A stretch of DNA of 64,000 nucleotides from Streptomyces sp. SA15. GTDB lineage: Bacteria; Actinomycetota; Actinomycetes; Streptomycetales; Streptomycetaceae. Every line of letters begins with the position of its first letter. The stretch's first letter is position 1. The notes beneath the pieces are model-generated. The model was not told the DNA's origin, made no database searches, and saw only the letters and a list, made by a program, of their open reading frames with translations. This document shows positions 1-8,475 of this stretch, in pieces. The translations under genes and the position numbers were made by a program. Where the stretch lies: positions 1 through 64,000 of the forward strand of contig NZ_NTGE01000215.1 of assembly GCF_002291145.1 (NCBI RefSeq), read 5' to 3'.

Positions 1-59
1 AACAGGGCCGCACCAAGGCCGGCAAGGTCGTGGTCTCGATGGTGCCCGACAACGACTGA
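1..59 (+). CDS. C-terminal end of a probable zinc-type alcohol dehydrogenase / quinone oxidoreductase (partial)
   Basis: An open frame enters from the left edge and ends at a TGA at 57-59. Only 18 residues are visible, ending GKVVVSMVPDND. A terminal 'GR-T-GKVVV' strand is typical of the last beta strand of medium-chain alcohol dehydrogenases and quinone reductases. Eighteen residues are too few for a firm family call, and nothing can be said about substrate. The neighbouring acyl-CoA and alcohol dehydrogenase genes make an oxidoreductase plausible. Confidence 0.3.
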   Translation, partial: QGRTKAGKVVVSMVPDND

Positions 60-315
60 GAACCGTCCGGCCGCAGACCCTCCGTCCGGCACGGTCACCG
101 GAGGAGAGACGACGCCGTCGGCGATCCAGTGGCGACTACGGTCACTGAGAGCCGCCGCTGTGGGCGTCTCGGTGCCTCCCAATGCCGTACGGCTTGCGAC
201 ACAACGCGCCACACAGCTCCACGACGCCCGAGCCGTGGTCAAGCCCTCGCACCCGTAACGTGTCAGGAGTGTGATCACGGCGGACGGACCGCCCCGCATG
301 CGTGGGCAGACATGC

Positions 316-1326
316 TCAGGACGGCAGCGTCCCTCCGCCGAGCCACGCACGTTGCCAGTTCGGTGTGCGGTCCTTGTCGACCAGAGCCGCACGGACGCCC
401 TCCAGGAAGTCCGGCGTGCGGATGGTCGTGCGCGTGAGGGCGAGTTCGGCGCCGAGGCACTCGCGCAACGTCTGCTGCCTGCCCCGGGCCAGCAGGGCGT
501 GAGTGATCTCCAGGCTCTGCGGCGAGGCGGACTCCAGGGCGGCCAGCGCGGCTGCCGCCCAGGGAGTGTCGAGGTGGCGCAGGCGTTTCTCGATCTCGCC
601 GAGGGCCAGCGCGCCGAACGCCCAGTCCACGTCCCCGCGTACCTCCGCCAGCCCGCTGCCCGCCACCGGGGACCGGCCGGCGAGGCGGTTCAGGACCACG
701 TCCACCGGGTCGCCGGGGTTGTCGGCCAGCGCCTCCCCGACCGCCTCGAGCCCGTCCGCGGGGACGAAGTGCGTGGCCAGCCCCGTGTACAGGGCGTCGG
801 CCGCGTCGAGCCGGTGCCCGGTCAGTCCCAGGTACATGCCGATCGCGCCGGGCAGCCTCGGCAGGAAGTAGCTGGCCCCGACGTCCGGGAAGAACCCGAT
901 CCCGGTCTCCGGCATCGCCAGCACCGCGCGCTCGGTGACGACGCGGAAGCTGCCGTGGACGGACAGACCGAGGCCGCCGCCCATGCACAGGCCGTCGATG
1001 AGCGACACGACCGGCACGGGATACTCGGCGATCCGGGCGTTGAGCCGGTACTCGGAGGCGAAGAACCGCTCACTGGCCTCCGCATCCCCGGCGAGGCTGT
1101 GCTCGCGGATCGTGCGGATGTCTCCACCGGCACAGAACGCCTTCGTGCTGGTACTGGCGAGCACCACAGCGGACAGCGGTGTGTCCTCCCACGCGGCGAG
1201 CACACGGTCGATGGCGGCGACCATGCCTGTCGTCAGGGCGTTGAGCGCCTTGGGCCGGTTCAGCAGGATGCGGCCGACGCCCCGGTGGACGTCGGCGAGA
1301 ATCTCGACCGCAGTGGTATCAGTCAT
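316..1326 (-). CDS. Enoyl-CoA hydratase/isomerase family protein, 3-hydroxyisobutyryl-CoA hydrolase-like
   Basis: 336 residues of the crotonase fold. The N-terminal half carries the oxyanion-hole segment FCAGGDIRTI, and the middle has CMGGGLGLS followed by ETGIGFFPDVGASYFLPR, the signature separating 3-hydroxyisobutyryl-CoA hydrolases from plain enoyl-CoA hydratases. Family members hydrolyse 3-hydroxyisobutyryl-CoA in valine breakdown; that substrate is inferred from the family. I chose the ATG at 1326 (MTDTTAVEIL) over one 12 codons upstream because the extension is a low-complexity arginine run lying in a short direct repeat (tctcgtctccgcatctcgtc). It reads the same way as the iron alcohol dehydrogenase 90 bases upstream, so the two may be cotranscribed. 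Confidence 0.85.
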   Translation of the reverse strand: MTDTTAVEILADVHRGVGRILLNRPKALNALTTGMVAAIDRVLAAWEDTPLSAVVLASTSTKAFCAGGDIRTIREHSLAGDAEASERFFASEYRLNARIAEYPVPVVSLIDGLCMGGGLGLSVHGSFRVVTERAVLAMPETGIGFFPDVGASYFLPRLPGAIGMYLGLTGHRLDAADALYTGLATHFVPADGLEAVGEALADNPGDPVDVVLNRLAGRSPVAGSGLAEVRGDVDWAFGALALGEIEKRLRHLDTPWAAAALAALESASPQSLEITHALLARGRQQTLRECLGAELALTRTTIRTPDFLEGVRAALVDKDRTPNWQRAWLGGGTLPS

Positions 1327-1416
1327 CGGTCGTCGTCTCGTCTCCGCATCTCGTCTCCGCATCTCGTCTGCGCGCGGACCTGGCCTGTCGTGGCCATCAC
1401 GTTCCTCACTCGCCGG

Positions 1417-2577
1417 TCAGGCGTAGATCTGCCCGTAGAGATCCTGGATCTCGTCCACGGTGGGTACGACGGGGTTGTTGGCGGGGGATCCGGACGCGAG
1501 CGCCTGCTCGGCCATGAGGGGCAACAGGCGGAACCACTCGTCCTTGTCGATGCCCTGGGCCTGGGGCGTGGGCACCTCAAGATCCTGGCACAGGGCTCGG
1601 AGCGCCCCCACGAGCTTATCGGCGGCCAAGGCGTCACTGTCGCCGTCGGTGGCGGCTCCGAGGGCACGGGCGCAGTCGGCGTACCGGCTCTCGGCGGCGG
1701 GCACGGAGAACGCTGTCACCGCGGGGAAGAGCATCGCGTTCGACAGACCATGGGCAACGTGGAAGTGAGCGCCGATCGGACGGCTCATGCCGTGCACGAG
1801 CGCCACGCTGGAGTTGGAGAAGGCGATACCGGCCTGGGTCGCGGCGAGCATCATCGCCTCGCGCGCCTCGATGTCTCCCCCGTCGGCGAAGACGCGGCGG
1901 AGGTGGTGGCCGATGGTCCGGATCGCGTTCAGCGCGAGGCCGTCGGAGAACGGATTGGCCCTGCGGCTCACGTACGCCTCGACGGCATGGGTGAGCGCGT
2001 CGACACCGGTGTCGGCGGTCAGCCGGGGCGGCATCGATAGGGTCAGTTCAAAGTCGACGACGGCGGCGACCGGCAGGAACGCCGGCCCCGAACAGAGCAT
2101 CTTCTCGTCCGTGGCGCTGTCGGTGATGATGGTGAACTGGGTGGCCTCCGAGCCGCTGCCCGCGGTCGTCGGGACCGCGATCATCGGAAGCGCCGGGCCG
2201 AGGCTGGTGTGCGGGGCCTTGTAGTCCCGCATCCGGCCGCCCTGGACGCCCAGCAGGCCGAGGGCCTTGGCGGTGTCCATCGGGCTGCCGCCGCCGAATC
2301 CGATCACCGAGTCCGCCCCGTGTTCCCGCAGCACGGCCAGGCCCGCCTCGAGCGAGTCGGTCGTCGGATCCGGGACAGTACCGGCGAACAGGCACGGCTG
2401 CAGTCCCGCGTCCCTCAGCGCCGACATCAGGCGTTCCGCCGCACCGGTCCCGGCGAGGAACGCGTCCGTCACCAGCAAGGGGCGGTGCAGGCCCAACCCC
2501 GCGACGACGTCACCCAGCTCGCCGACGGCGCCGCCGCCGACGCGCAGGATCCGCGGGAGGGAAATGCTGGCAACCAT
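1417..2577 (-). CDS. Iron-containing alcohol dehydrogenase
   Basis: 386 residues, the normal length for type III (iron-dependent) NAD(P)-linked alcohol dehydrogenases. The NAD-binding turn GFGGGSPMDTAKALG is near residue 100. The metal-binding region includes HAVEAY, then LVHGMSRPIGAHFHVAHGLS with the histidines expected for the Fe site. The start at 2577 follows a GAAAGGG ribosome site; longer in-frame starts run into the promoter region of the divergent LysR gene. Such enzymes reduce aldehydes or oxidise alcohols, including 4-hydroxybutyrate and lactaldehyde; the actual substrate cannot be read here. The divergent LysR regulator is the likely controller. Confidence 0.9.
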   Translation of the reverse strand: MVASISLPRILRVGGGAVGELGDVVAGLGLHRPLLVTDAFLAGTGAAERLMSALRDAGLQPCLFAGTVPDPTTDSLEAGLAVLREHGADSVIGFGGGSPMDTAKALGLLGVQGGRMRDYKAPHTSLGPALPMIAVPTTAGSGSEATQFTIITDSATDEKMLCSGPAFLPVAAVVDFELTLSMPPRLTADTGVDALTHAVEAYVSRRANPFSDGLALNAIRTIGHHLRRVFADGGDIEAREAMMLAATQAGIAFSNSSVALVHGMSRPIGAHFHVAHGLSNAMLFPAVTAFSVPAAESRYADCARALGAATDGDSDALAADKLVGALRALCQDLEVPTPQAQGIDKDEWFRLLPLMAEQALASGSPANNPVVPTVDEIQDLYGQIYA

Positions 2578-2665
2578 GGCGGCCCTTTCAGCAAGAACAG
2601 CGGAGCATGTCGCGCCCACTGCCCCGACTGTGCGGCCCCGCAGCGTGTGCAAACAACCACCAATG

Positions 2666-2684
2666 GCGCACACCCACTGTGCGC
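2666..2684. promoter_or_regulatory. Perfect palindrome between iron alcohol dehydrogenase and LysR genes (candidate LysR operator)
   Basis: GCGCACA and TGTGCGC form a perfect 7-bp inverted repeat around a 5-bp spacer, 22 bases upstream of the LysR GTG start and about 90 upstream of the dehydrogenase start. A further half site GTGTGC is at 2645-2650. LysR-type proteins usually bind dyad sites in the shared promoter region of a divergent pair, which is where this lies. Binding is inferred from position and symmetry only. Confidence 0.5.
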
Positions 2685-2705
2685 AAATGCAGATACGGTC
2701 GAACC

Positions 2706-3668
2706 GTGAAGCCCCACTCCCCGGACGAGAACCCCGCCCTGCAGCCGGCCGGCTCCCACCGCTCCGTCGATCCGCGCAGACTCCGCGCGGACGATCTGCG
2801 CCACCTGCTCGCGCTGTCCCGTACCGGACGCCTGGTAACAGCCGCCGACGCACTCGGCGTGGACCACACCACCGTGTCACGCCGTATCGCCTCATTGGAG
2901 AAGAGCATCGGCCTGCGCCTCATCGAGCGCAGCCCTGAGGGATGGACGCTCACGGACATCGGACGAGCCGTCTCGGAGAACGCCCGCGCGATCGAGGAGG
3001 CCATCGACCGCGTCGCCAACACCGTGGCGGGCCAGGACTCGCCGTCCCTGCACGGCACGGTGCGCGTCAGCGCGCCCGACGGCTTCGGCACCCTCTTCGC
3101 CACACCCGCCCTCGTACGGGTACGCCGCCGGCACCCCCGCCTCCAGGTCGAACTCATCACCGCGACACGGCAGCTCGCCCTGCGCCCGTCCGGTTTCGAT
3201 CTCGCTCTCGTCATCGGAGTTCCCTCCAGCAGCCACCTGGTGACCGAGCACCTCACCGACTACACACTGGGGCTCTACGCCTGCGACGACTACCTCACCA
3301 AGTACGGCCGGCCGGAGACACCGGCCGAGCTGCGCGAGCACCCGCTCATCTTCTACATCGAGTCGATGCTGCAGGTCGGCGACCTCGACATCGAACGCCA
3401 CCTTCCCGGAATGACCCCCGCCTTCTCCTCGACGAACGTCTTCGCCCAACTCGAAGCCACCCAGCAGGGAGCCGGCATCGGCATCCTGCCGGCCTTCCTG
3501 ACCCAGCGGACGCAACTGCGCCGACTGCTCCCCGACGAGATCGACATCCGGCTCCCCATCACCCTGGCCGTCCGCCGCGAGGCCGTGACACACCCCGCCG
3601 TACGCGCCGTATGGACCGCCCTACGGCAAGAGGTCGCCGAACGGGCCGCCGAACTACTTCCGGGGTGA
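2706..3668 (+). CDS. LysR family transcriptional regulator
   Basis: About 320 residues. An N-terminal winged helix-turn-helix spans roughly residues 20-80 (DDLRHLLALSRTGRLVTAAD, then DHTTVSRRIASLE), followed by a LysR effector-binding domain (GTVRVSAPDGFGTLFATPAL). I prefer the GTG at 2706 (VKPHSPDENP); the longer reading from 2607 would cover the palindrome and promoter region. No clear Shine-Dalgarno sequence precedes the GTG, so a leaderless transcript is possible. It is divergent from the iron alcohol dehydrogenase and probably controls that gene in response to a pathway metabolite. Its stop codon lies 41 bases before the left inverted repeat of the island. Confidence 0.88.
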   Translation: MKPHSPDENPALQPAGSHRSVDPRRLRADDLRHLLALSRTGRLVTAADALGVDHTTVSRRIASLEKSIGLRLIERSPEGWTLTDIGRAVSENARAIEEAIDRVANTVAGQDSPSLHGTVRVSAPDGFGTLFATPALVRVRRRHPRLQVELITATRQLALRPSGFDLALVIGVPSSSHLVTEHLTDYTLGLYACDDYLTKYGRPETPAELREHPLIFYIESMLQVGDLDIERHLPGMTPAFSSTNVFAQLEATQQGAGIGILPAFLTQRTQLRRLLPDEIDIRLPITLAVRREAVTHPAVRAVWTALRQEVAERAAELLPG

Positions 3669-3709
3669 ACGCCACGACCGCGGCGACTCCCCCGACCGCT
3701 GGCCCGTGC

Positions 3710-3733
3710 TGTGACCAGGCTTGTTAGTTGGCA
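3710..3733 (+). repeat. Left terminal inverted repeat of the island
   Basis: The repeat starts TGTGACCAGG and ends TTAGTTGGCA. It matches the right repeat at 55887-55910 (reverse complement) at 21 of 24 positions; the three differences are single substitutions. The preceding bases are GTGC. The inner part continues as TTAGTTGGCAC, four bases, then GTAC, a pattern repeated at 3802-3820. Confidence 0.65.
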
Positions 3734-3799
3734 CCGCTGTACGTTCCTGACCTGCGGCGATGCCAACAACAGTCAGCGGCATCCATGACGGCGCAAGCA

Positions 3800-3820
3800 T
3801 TTTAGTTGGCACATTGGTAC
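3800..3820 (+). repeat. Internal copy of the terminal repeat core (left end)
   Basis: TTTTAGTTGGCA at 3800-3811 is identical over 12 bases to the core of the right terminal repeat. Together with the first copy it has the form TTAGTTGGCAC, four variable bases, GTAC. An inverted relative, TGCCAACAAC, lies between them at 3761-3770. Repeated oriented sites at a transposon end are a hallmark of TnsB/TniA-type transposase binding; that role is inferred. Confidence 0.55.
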
Positions 3821-4399
3821 ACCCCAGGTCAGGGGCTCTACGTCGGGAACTCACGGAGCGGTGGCCCTAGAACACGACCATGCCAGGGGCAGTGCCTGGC
3901 TCGGTAGTACGCGATGGGCGACCACGCAAGACGGCCAGGTCTTGGGCGGTACCTGACAGTCCAGGAGTGGTCACCAGGCGGCAAGTGGGCTTCTCGCCCA
4001 GAGTGTGCCATCGGTTGAAACAGATGGGCGATTCCACCATCGTCAGCGAGCTGATTGATGGTGGTGTAAGCGCCGTAACAGCAGCGGCCAGCCGGCGAAG
4101 TTCTGCCCGAAGTCGACTACCTACACGCCGGGTTGGGGCTGGGTGACGCCGACCGGGCGGAGCCTGTCGGCGACCTAGAGCGGTTCGGCCACCCGCCAGA
4201 CCAGTTCGGTGGTCAGGTTGGGCGGTGGGGCGATTCCGGCGTCGACCCAGCCCATGGCCGTGCCGTCGCGCCGCTTCGCCGACGCGCCGAGGTCCGCGCC
4301 GGGAGCGGTCCACGCGGGCTGCCTGGGCGGCCTCGCGGAAGGCGCCGAGCATGGCGAAGGCGGCTCCGATCGCGGGCAGACCCTTGCCGAGCGGATGTT
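3821..4399. other. Stretch without a recognisable gene inside the left end
   Basis: Several short open frames exist on both strands, but none resembles a known family and their codon bias is not that of neighbouring genes. An inverted repeat-like segment (CACCATCGTCAGCGAG and ATTGATGGTGG) lies near 4035-4065. If the island is a Tn7/Tn5053-type element this could be the scar of lost transposition genes, but nothing recognisable remains. Confidence 0.35.
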
Positions 4400-5003
4400 G
4401 GGACCGAGGTCGACCCGCCACAGCCGCTCACCTTCCATGGTGTAGCCGTCGAGGATCGTCGGTCCGGTCACACCGGAGACTGCGCGTTGTCCTTGGCGTT
4501 CGTCGGGTACCACTCGACGACGAAGTCCAGGTCGCCGTCCCCGTCGAGGTCGCCGACCGAGGTGTCGTTGGCCGTGTACGAATAGTCGCCGCCGGGCGGG
4601 GCCTCCCTCGATCGGCACGTCCGTGCAGCCGTCTGCCATCGGGCGGGCGTCCTGAGGCTCCTGCTCTTCGCCGTCCACCACGGCGTCCACGGAATACTCG
4701 GCGCCGGCCGCGGCACCCTCGTCGAGGAAGTTCGTGGTGTCGGTGACGTCGGCGTCCTCGGCCAGCCAGCGCCAGCTCACCAGGTTGCCGTCGCCGGACC
4801 GGACGCTGACCGCCCCGCGGTCCAGGTTCTCCAGCAGCGGTGCGGCGGCCGTGCTGCCGGAGGACTCCGGCTCCGCGGCGCCGGAGAGGGCGACCAGCAC
4901 TTGCGGTCAGTGCACCTGCGGCGAACGTACTGGGCACCACCTTGCCCCGCGTTAAGCGGCGGCGTCTGCGATGCCGCAGCGGTAGGGGGTGTGCGGGTGA
5001 CAT
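4400..5003 (-). pseudogene. Broken rhamnogalacturonan endolyase (PL11), truncated and frameshifted
   Basis: Pieces of a PL11 rhamnogalacturonan lyase appear in order but in different frames: a signal peptide start (MSPAHPLPLRH, after a GGAGGACGC ribosome site), the family opening ENLDRGAVSVRSGDGNLVSW, then VGDLDGDGDLDFVVEWYP, then DGYTMEGERLWRVDLGPNIR. At least three frame changes are needed, near 4905, 4610 and 4485. After LGPNIR the homology stops, so roughly the last three quarters of a ~600-residue enzyme are missing. PL11 enzymes cleave the rhamnose-galacturonate backbone of pectin outside the cell. The remnant shows that the island once carried this activity. Confidence 0.75.
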
Positions 5004-5128
5004 GCGTCCTCCGGGTTGTCGACGGTGGTAGTTGGCCGGTAGTGGCCACCGCGCTCCGCACAGGTTGCCGTCCGGAAAAAATCTCCGCGAATGTCACCGG
5101 ACCGTGCGGCAGACCCGGCGCGGCCGCG

Positions 5129-6136
5129 TCACGCCGTGCGGTCGAGGTGAGCGACCTCGACACGCCGGGCGAGGGGTGCACCCATGCGCAGCCGTTCGGC
5201 TTCGGCCACGACGGCGGCTCCCAGGCGCCGCAGTTCATTGCCCTGGGATCCGGCGATGTGCGGGGTCAGGATGACGTTGGGCAGATCGAAGAGCGGGGAG
5301 TACACCGGCTGCGGCTCGGGGTCGGTCACGTCGAGCACGGCCCTGATACGACCGGTGGCGAGCTCGCGTACCAGTGCCTCGGTGTCCACGAGGCTGCCGC
5401 GGGCGGTATTGATCAGCGCCGACCCGTCCGGCAGCAGCGCCAGCCGGCCCGCGTCGATCATGTGCCGCGTCTCGGGCGTGGCCGGGGCGTGTACCGAAAC
5501 GATCGAGCTGTCCGCGAGCAGGTCTTCCAGCCCCGACTTCCGTACCCCGAGGCTCCGCGCGGCTGCCGCGTCGACATACGGGTCGTAGAGAACGACGTCG
5601 AAGTCGAACGGCCGCAGCAGTTCGATCACGCGTCGCCCGACGGCGGAAGCGCCGATGAGCCCGACGCGGCGCCCCATGTTGCCGATGTCCGAGCGGGCCA
5701 GGTCCGGGAGCCGGTGCCAGGCCGCACGGCGGTCCTCCTGCGCCGCGAAGACGCCCTTGCCCAGCAGCAGGATCATGCCGAGGGTGTACTCGGCCACCGG
5801 CAGCGCGTTCTGCGCGGCGGCCGACGATACGGTGAGCCCGCGCGCTCTGCCCTCGGGCGGAAGCAGCCGCTTCACCGTCCCGCCGGTGCGCAGGACGGTG
5901 TGCAGCCGCGGCAGGGCGTCGAGCGCGTGGCAGTCAAGGGGCGGGCATCCCCAGCCCGTCACCAGCACCTCCACTCGGGCCAGTCGGGAGCGCAGCGCGG
6001 GATCGCCGAAATCGGTGACTACGCCCGCGGGGTCGATGTCGAGCAGCTCCCGCAGCCGGGCCAGCAGGTCCGGCGGGAAGAGCTGGGGCAGATTCGGTGC
6101 ATCCATGGCGAACATGGCCGTGGGACGCCGGCTCAT
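5129..6136 (-). CDS. D-isomer-specific 2-hydroxyacid dehydrogenase family protein
   Basis: 335 residues. The N-terminal catalytic part is followed by a Rossmann fold (VGLIGASAVGRRVIELLRPF) and the family signature LLPDGSALINTARGSLVD with the substrate-binding arginine. The acid is in DVTDPEPQ and the catalytic histidine in LTPHIAG. The ATG at 6136 follows AGAAGGG; the ATG 12 codons upstream overlaps the preceding gene. The stop of the upstream LacI gene is only 13 bases away, so both are probably one transcript. A truncated relative is at 37171-37516. In sugar-utilisation loci such enzymes may oxidise or reduce sugar acids; the substrate is not determinable here. Confidence 0.85.
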   Translation of the reverse strand: MSRRPTAMFAMDAPNLPQLFPPDLLARLRELLDIDPAGVVTDFGDPALRSRLARVEVLVTGWGCPPLDCHALDALPRLHTVLRTGGTVKRLLPPEGRARGLTVSSAAAQNALPVAEYTLGMILLLGKGVFAAQEDRRAAWHRLPDLARSDIGNMGRRVGLIGASAVGRRVIELLRPFDFDVVLYDPYVDAAAARSLGVRKSGLEDLLADSSIVSVHAPATPETRHMIDAGRLALLPDGSALINTARGSLVDTEALVRELATGRIRAVLDVTDPEPQPVYSPLFDLPNVILTPHIAGSQGNELRRLGAAVVAEAERLRMGAPLARRVEVAHLDRTA

Positions 6137-6149
6137 CGGGTGAACCCTT

Positions 6150-7235
6150 CTAGTCCGGGCCTGAGGCTTCACCCACGTTGGGGCAGACCGAGTCGCGGAC
6201 GACGATGTGCGTGCCCAGCAGGACGTGCTCGGAGGCCCCGGGTGTCTCGCTCTTCAGCGCGAGCCGCACGGCGGTGCGCCCCAGCTCCTCGTGCGGGATG
6301 TAAACGGTGGTGAGGTCGATGTCGGCGGCCGGGGGGAGGTCGTCGAATCCGACCATCGACACATCCTCCGGAATGCGCAGCCCGCGCTCTCGCAGCGCCT
6401 CGCGCGCGCCCGCGGCGATCAGGTCGTTGCTGGCGAAGACGGCGGTGAAGTCCCGCGGCCCTGCGTCGAGTCGCTCGCGCATCATGCGGTAGCCCTCGCG
6501 CCGCACCATTCTCACGCCGTCGACCTCCAGCCCGGGATCATGCGGTACGCCGTGCGCGGCCAGGGCGGCACGGTAACCGGCGACCCGGCTCTCCGGCGTC
6601 GTGTACCCGGACCGCCGGCCGAGGAACAGGATGCGCTTGTGGCCCGCCGAGAGCAGGTGGCTGGTAGCGGCGAACGCGCCCCCGGTGTTGTCGTACTCGA
6701 CCACGATGGCCGGTACGTCGGGGCCCAGCGGCGGGCGGCCGCACAGCACCAGCTGCGAGCCGGCCGCGGCCAGTGCGCGGGCATAGCCGGCCATGCGCTC
6801 GCGGTAGGCCTCGTCGGGGTTGATGTTCCCCACGAGAATGACCGCTTCGGCGTGCTCTTCGCGCATCAACTGGATCGCGGCCAGCTCGCGTTCGAGATCT
6901 CCGCCGGTGGTGCCGACAATGCAGAGCCGGCCCGCACGCGCGGCCTCCTCGTGTACCCCCTGCGCCACATGTGCGTAGTGCGGGGAGATGACGGAATTGA
7001 CCACGATGGCCACGCTCTTGGGCCGCACACCCGCGAGTTTCCGGGCGTGGGCGTTGGCCACGTAGTCGAGTTCGCGTACGGCCCGCATGACCTTGCTGCG
7101 CGTGGCAGGGGCGTTGGGGTACGTACCGGAGAGGATGCGCGAGACGGTGGCGACAGAGACGCCGGCATGTCTGGCCACGTCCTTGATCGTCGCAGGGCGG
7201 GGCTTTCCGTCGCCGGAAGCGATCCGACGCGGCAT
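6150..7235 (-). CDS. LacI family transcriptional regulator, probable controller of the polysaccharide island
   Basis: About 361 residues. The N-terminal helix-turn-helix is clear (TIKDVARHAGVSVATVSRIL, residues about 15-36) and is followed by a periplasmic-binding-protein-like effector domain. I chose the ATG at 7235 because GGGAGGT lies just upstream; an ATG five codons earlier is also possible. LacI-type palindromes of one pattern occur upstream of this gene (7272), at 7386, around the ABC operon promoter (9129 and 9185) and at the promoter of the PL9-headed enzyme array (30553). The effector is probably an oligosaccharide or sugar released by the secreted enzymes; this is inferred from context. 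Confidence 0.9.
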   Translation of the reverse strand: MPRRIASGDGKPRPATIKDVARHAGVSVATVSRILSGTYPNAPATRSKVMRAVRELDYVANAHARKLAGVRPKSVAIVVNSVISPHYAHVAQGVHEEAARAGRLCIVGTTGGDLERELAAIQLMREEHAEAVILVGNINPDEAYRERMAGYARALAAAGSQLVLCGRPPLGPDVPAIVVEYDNTGGAFAATSHLLSAGHKRILFLGRRSGYTTPESRVAGYRAALAAHGVPHDPGLEVDGVRMVRREGYRMMRERLDAGPRDFTAVFASNDLIAAGAREALRERGLRIPEDVSMVGFDDLPPAADIDLTTVYIPHEELGRTAVRLALKSETPGASEHVLLGTHIVVRDSVCPNVGEASGPD

Positions 7236-7271
7236 CCGACCTCCCTGCATCCCGTTTTATTGTCCTCGGCA

Positions 7272-7288
7272 TGTTAACCGTTTGAACT
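7272..7288. promoter_or_regulatory. LacI-type operator upstream of the LacI gene
   Basis: TGTTAACCGTTTGAACT is an imperfect palindrome centred on a CG step, 37 bases upstream of the LacI ATG. It fits the pattern of the other island sites (TGTT-AA, CG, TT-AACA) and suggests autoregulation. Confidence 0.6.
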
Positions 7289-7385
7289 CGATGATGAGCC
7301 GATCGATGTGACACGTCAAGCACGAAGGAGGCGGGAACACACCGCTCTTGACATGCCCTCCTCACAGTGCTTCCATCGCGCCCTG

Positions 7386-7401
7386 TGTAAACGGTTCAAC
7401 A
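7386..7401. promoter_or_regulatory. LacI-type operator upstream of the decayed gene at 7443
   Basis: TGTAAACGGTTCAACA, reverse complement TGTTGAACCGTTTACA, is a near palindrome 42 bases upstream of the ATG at 7443. A TTGACA lies at 7348-7353. It shares the half sites of the other LacI-type operators and suggests that the gene was part of the regulon before it decayed. Confidence 0.6.
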
Positions 7402-7442
7402 TGCGCTCATGCTCCGCACGTATACGAGCATGAGGAGCTCCC

Positions 7443-8475
7443 ATGGAGCACAGGCACAGACGTCGGAGCGGGTTACGCCGGGCAGGTTCCACCGCGGTGG
7501 CAGCGGCCGGGGCGATGATCCTCGTCGTCGGCCTCTCGCAGCTGGGCACCGCCTCCCCCGGCACCGGTACGGCTCAGGGCACGACCGCGGCGGCCGCGCG
7601 TCCGATGGAGAACCTGGGGCGCGGCGTCGTGGCCGTGCACTCCGGCGGACACGACGGTGCGGGTACGGGAGGCGGCCGACGGCACGCTGGTGCCCGACCC
7701 CGGCACCAGCGCGCTGCTGACGGTCCACGGACCGCACGGCCCGGTCCGCGTGCTGGTGCTCTCCGCCGAGCAGGGGCGGCAAGTCAGCCGCGTCCATATC
7801 TGGGGATGCGACCGGCTGGTGCTCTGCGACGACCTGGTGCTCGCCGACGGCGAGGAACTGCGCGTGCACACGGCCGCCGCCCCGGACATCGCCCTCCTCC
7901 CTGCGCCGCCCGGGCTGACCGGCACCACCGCAGGACCCGGCGTCCGGGACGGCGCGTTCACCCGCTGGCTCCTGAGCCCGCCCGCGTCTGTGCCCCCGCC
8001 CGCGCCCGCCGTCACGTGCGTGCGGTCCGAGGCCGTCGCCGCCCCGGCCCGTACCGGCGGCTCCCACGGCCGGGCCTCCGCACCGCTGGACGCCGACTTC
8101 GAACGGGCCAGTGTCCATCACATCGCCGTCCTGCCCGAGGTCTTCGACGAGAGCGAGGAGGCGGGTGAGGTCCTGCTGCGCATCCAGTACACCGGCGACG
8201 TGGCCCGGGCCTACATCGGCGGCAAGCTCATCGCCGACCACTTCTGGTACGGCCCGGTCTGGGAGATCGGGCTGCGGCGCTTCGCCGCCGAGGCCGTCCG
8301 GCACGGGATCGAGCTCCGGATCCTCCCGGCGGCCCGCGAGAGCCGCATCTATGTGGACCCCACAGCGCGCGACGGCCTGGACGCCGCCCGCGCCCGGACG
8401 TCCGTGGACGCCGTGTCGCTCCTGCCGCTGCGGCGGCTCACACTGCGCGCACCGCGGGGATCCGGCCATGACTGA
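7443..8475 (+). pseudogene. Chimeric pseudogene: PL11 lyase start joined to a GH35-like beta-galactosidase C-terminus
   Basis: The ATG at 7443 opens a secretion signal (two arginine clusters, then VAAAGAMILVVGLSQLGTA) and the PL11 opening RPMENLGRGVVAVHSGG. The reading then has to shift near 7650 into another frame that stays open to 8475 and looks like the C-terminal beta-sandwich of bacterial GH35-type beta-galactosidases (EVLLRIQYTGDVARAYIGGK, then FWYGPVWEIGLRRF). Neither enzyme's catalytic part is present. The simplest reading is a deletion fusing the first gene's start to the second gene's end. The GH35 assignment is from memory of the family and is moderate. Confidence 0.6.

Noticed and set aside
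3821..4399. Surviving TniA/TniB transposition genes at the left end
   Set aside because: The short frames here have no DDE, ATPase or other recognisable motif, so they were described only as a gap.
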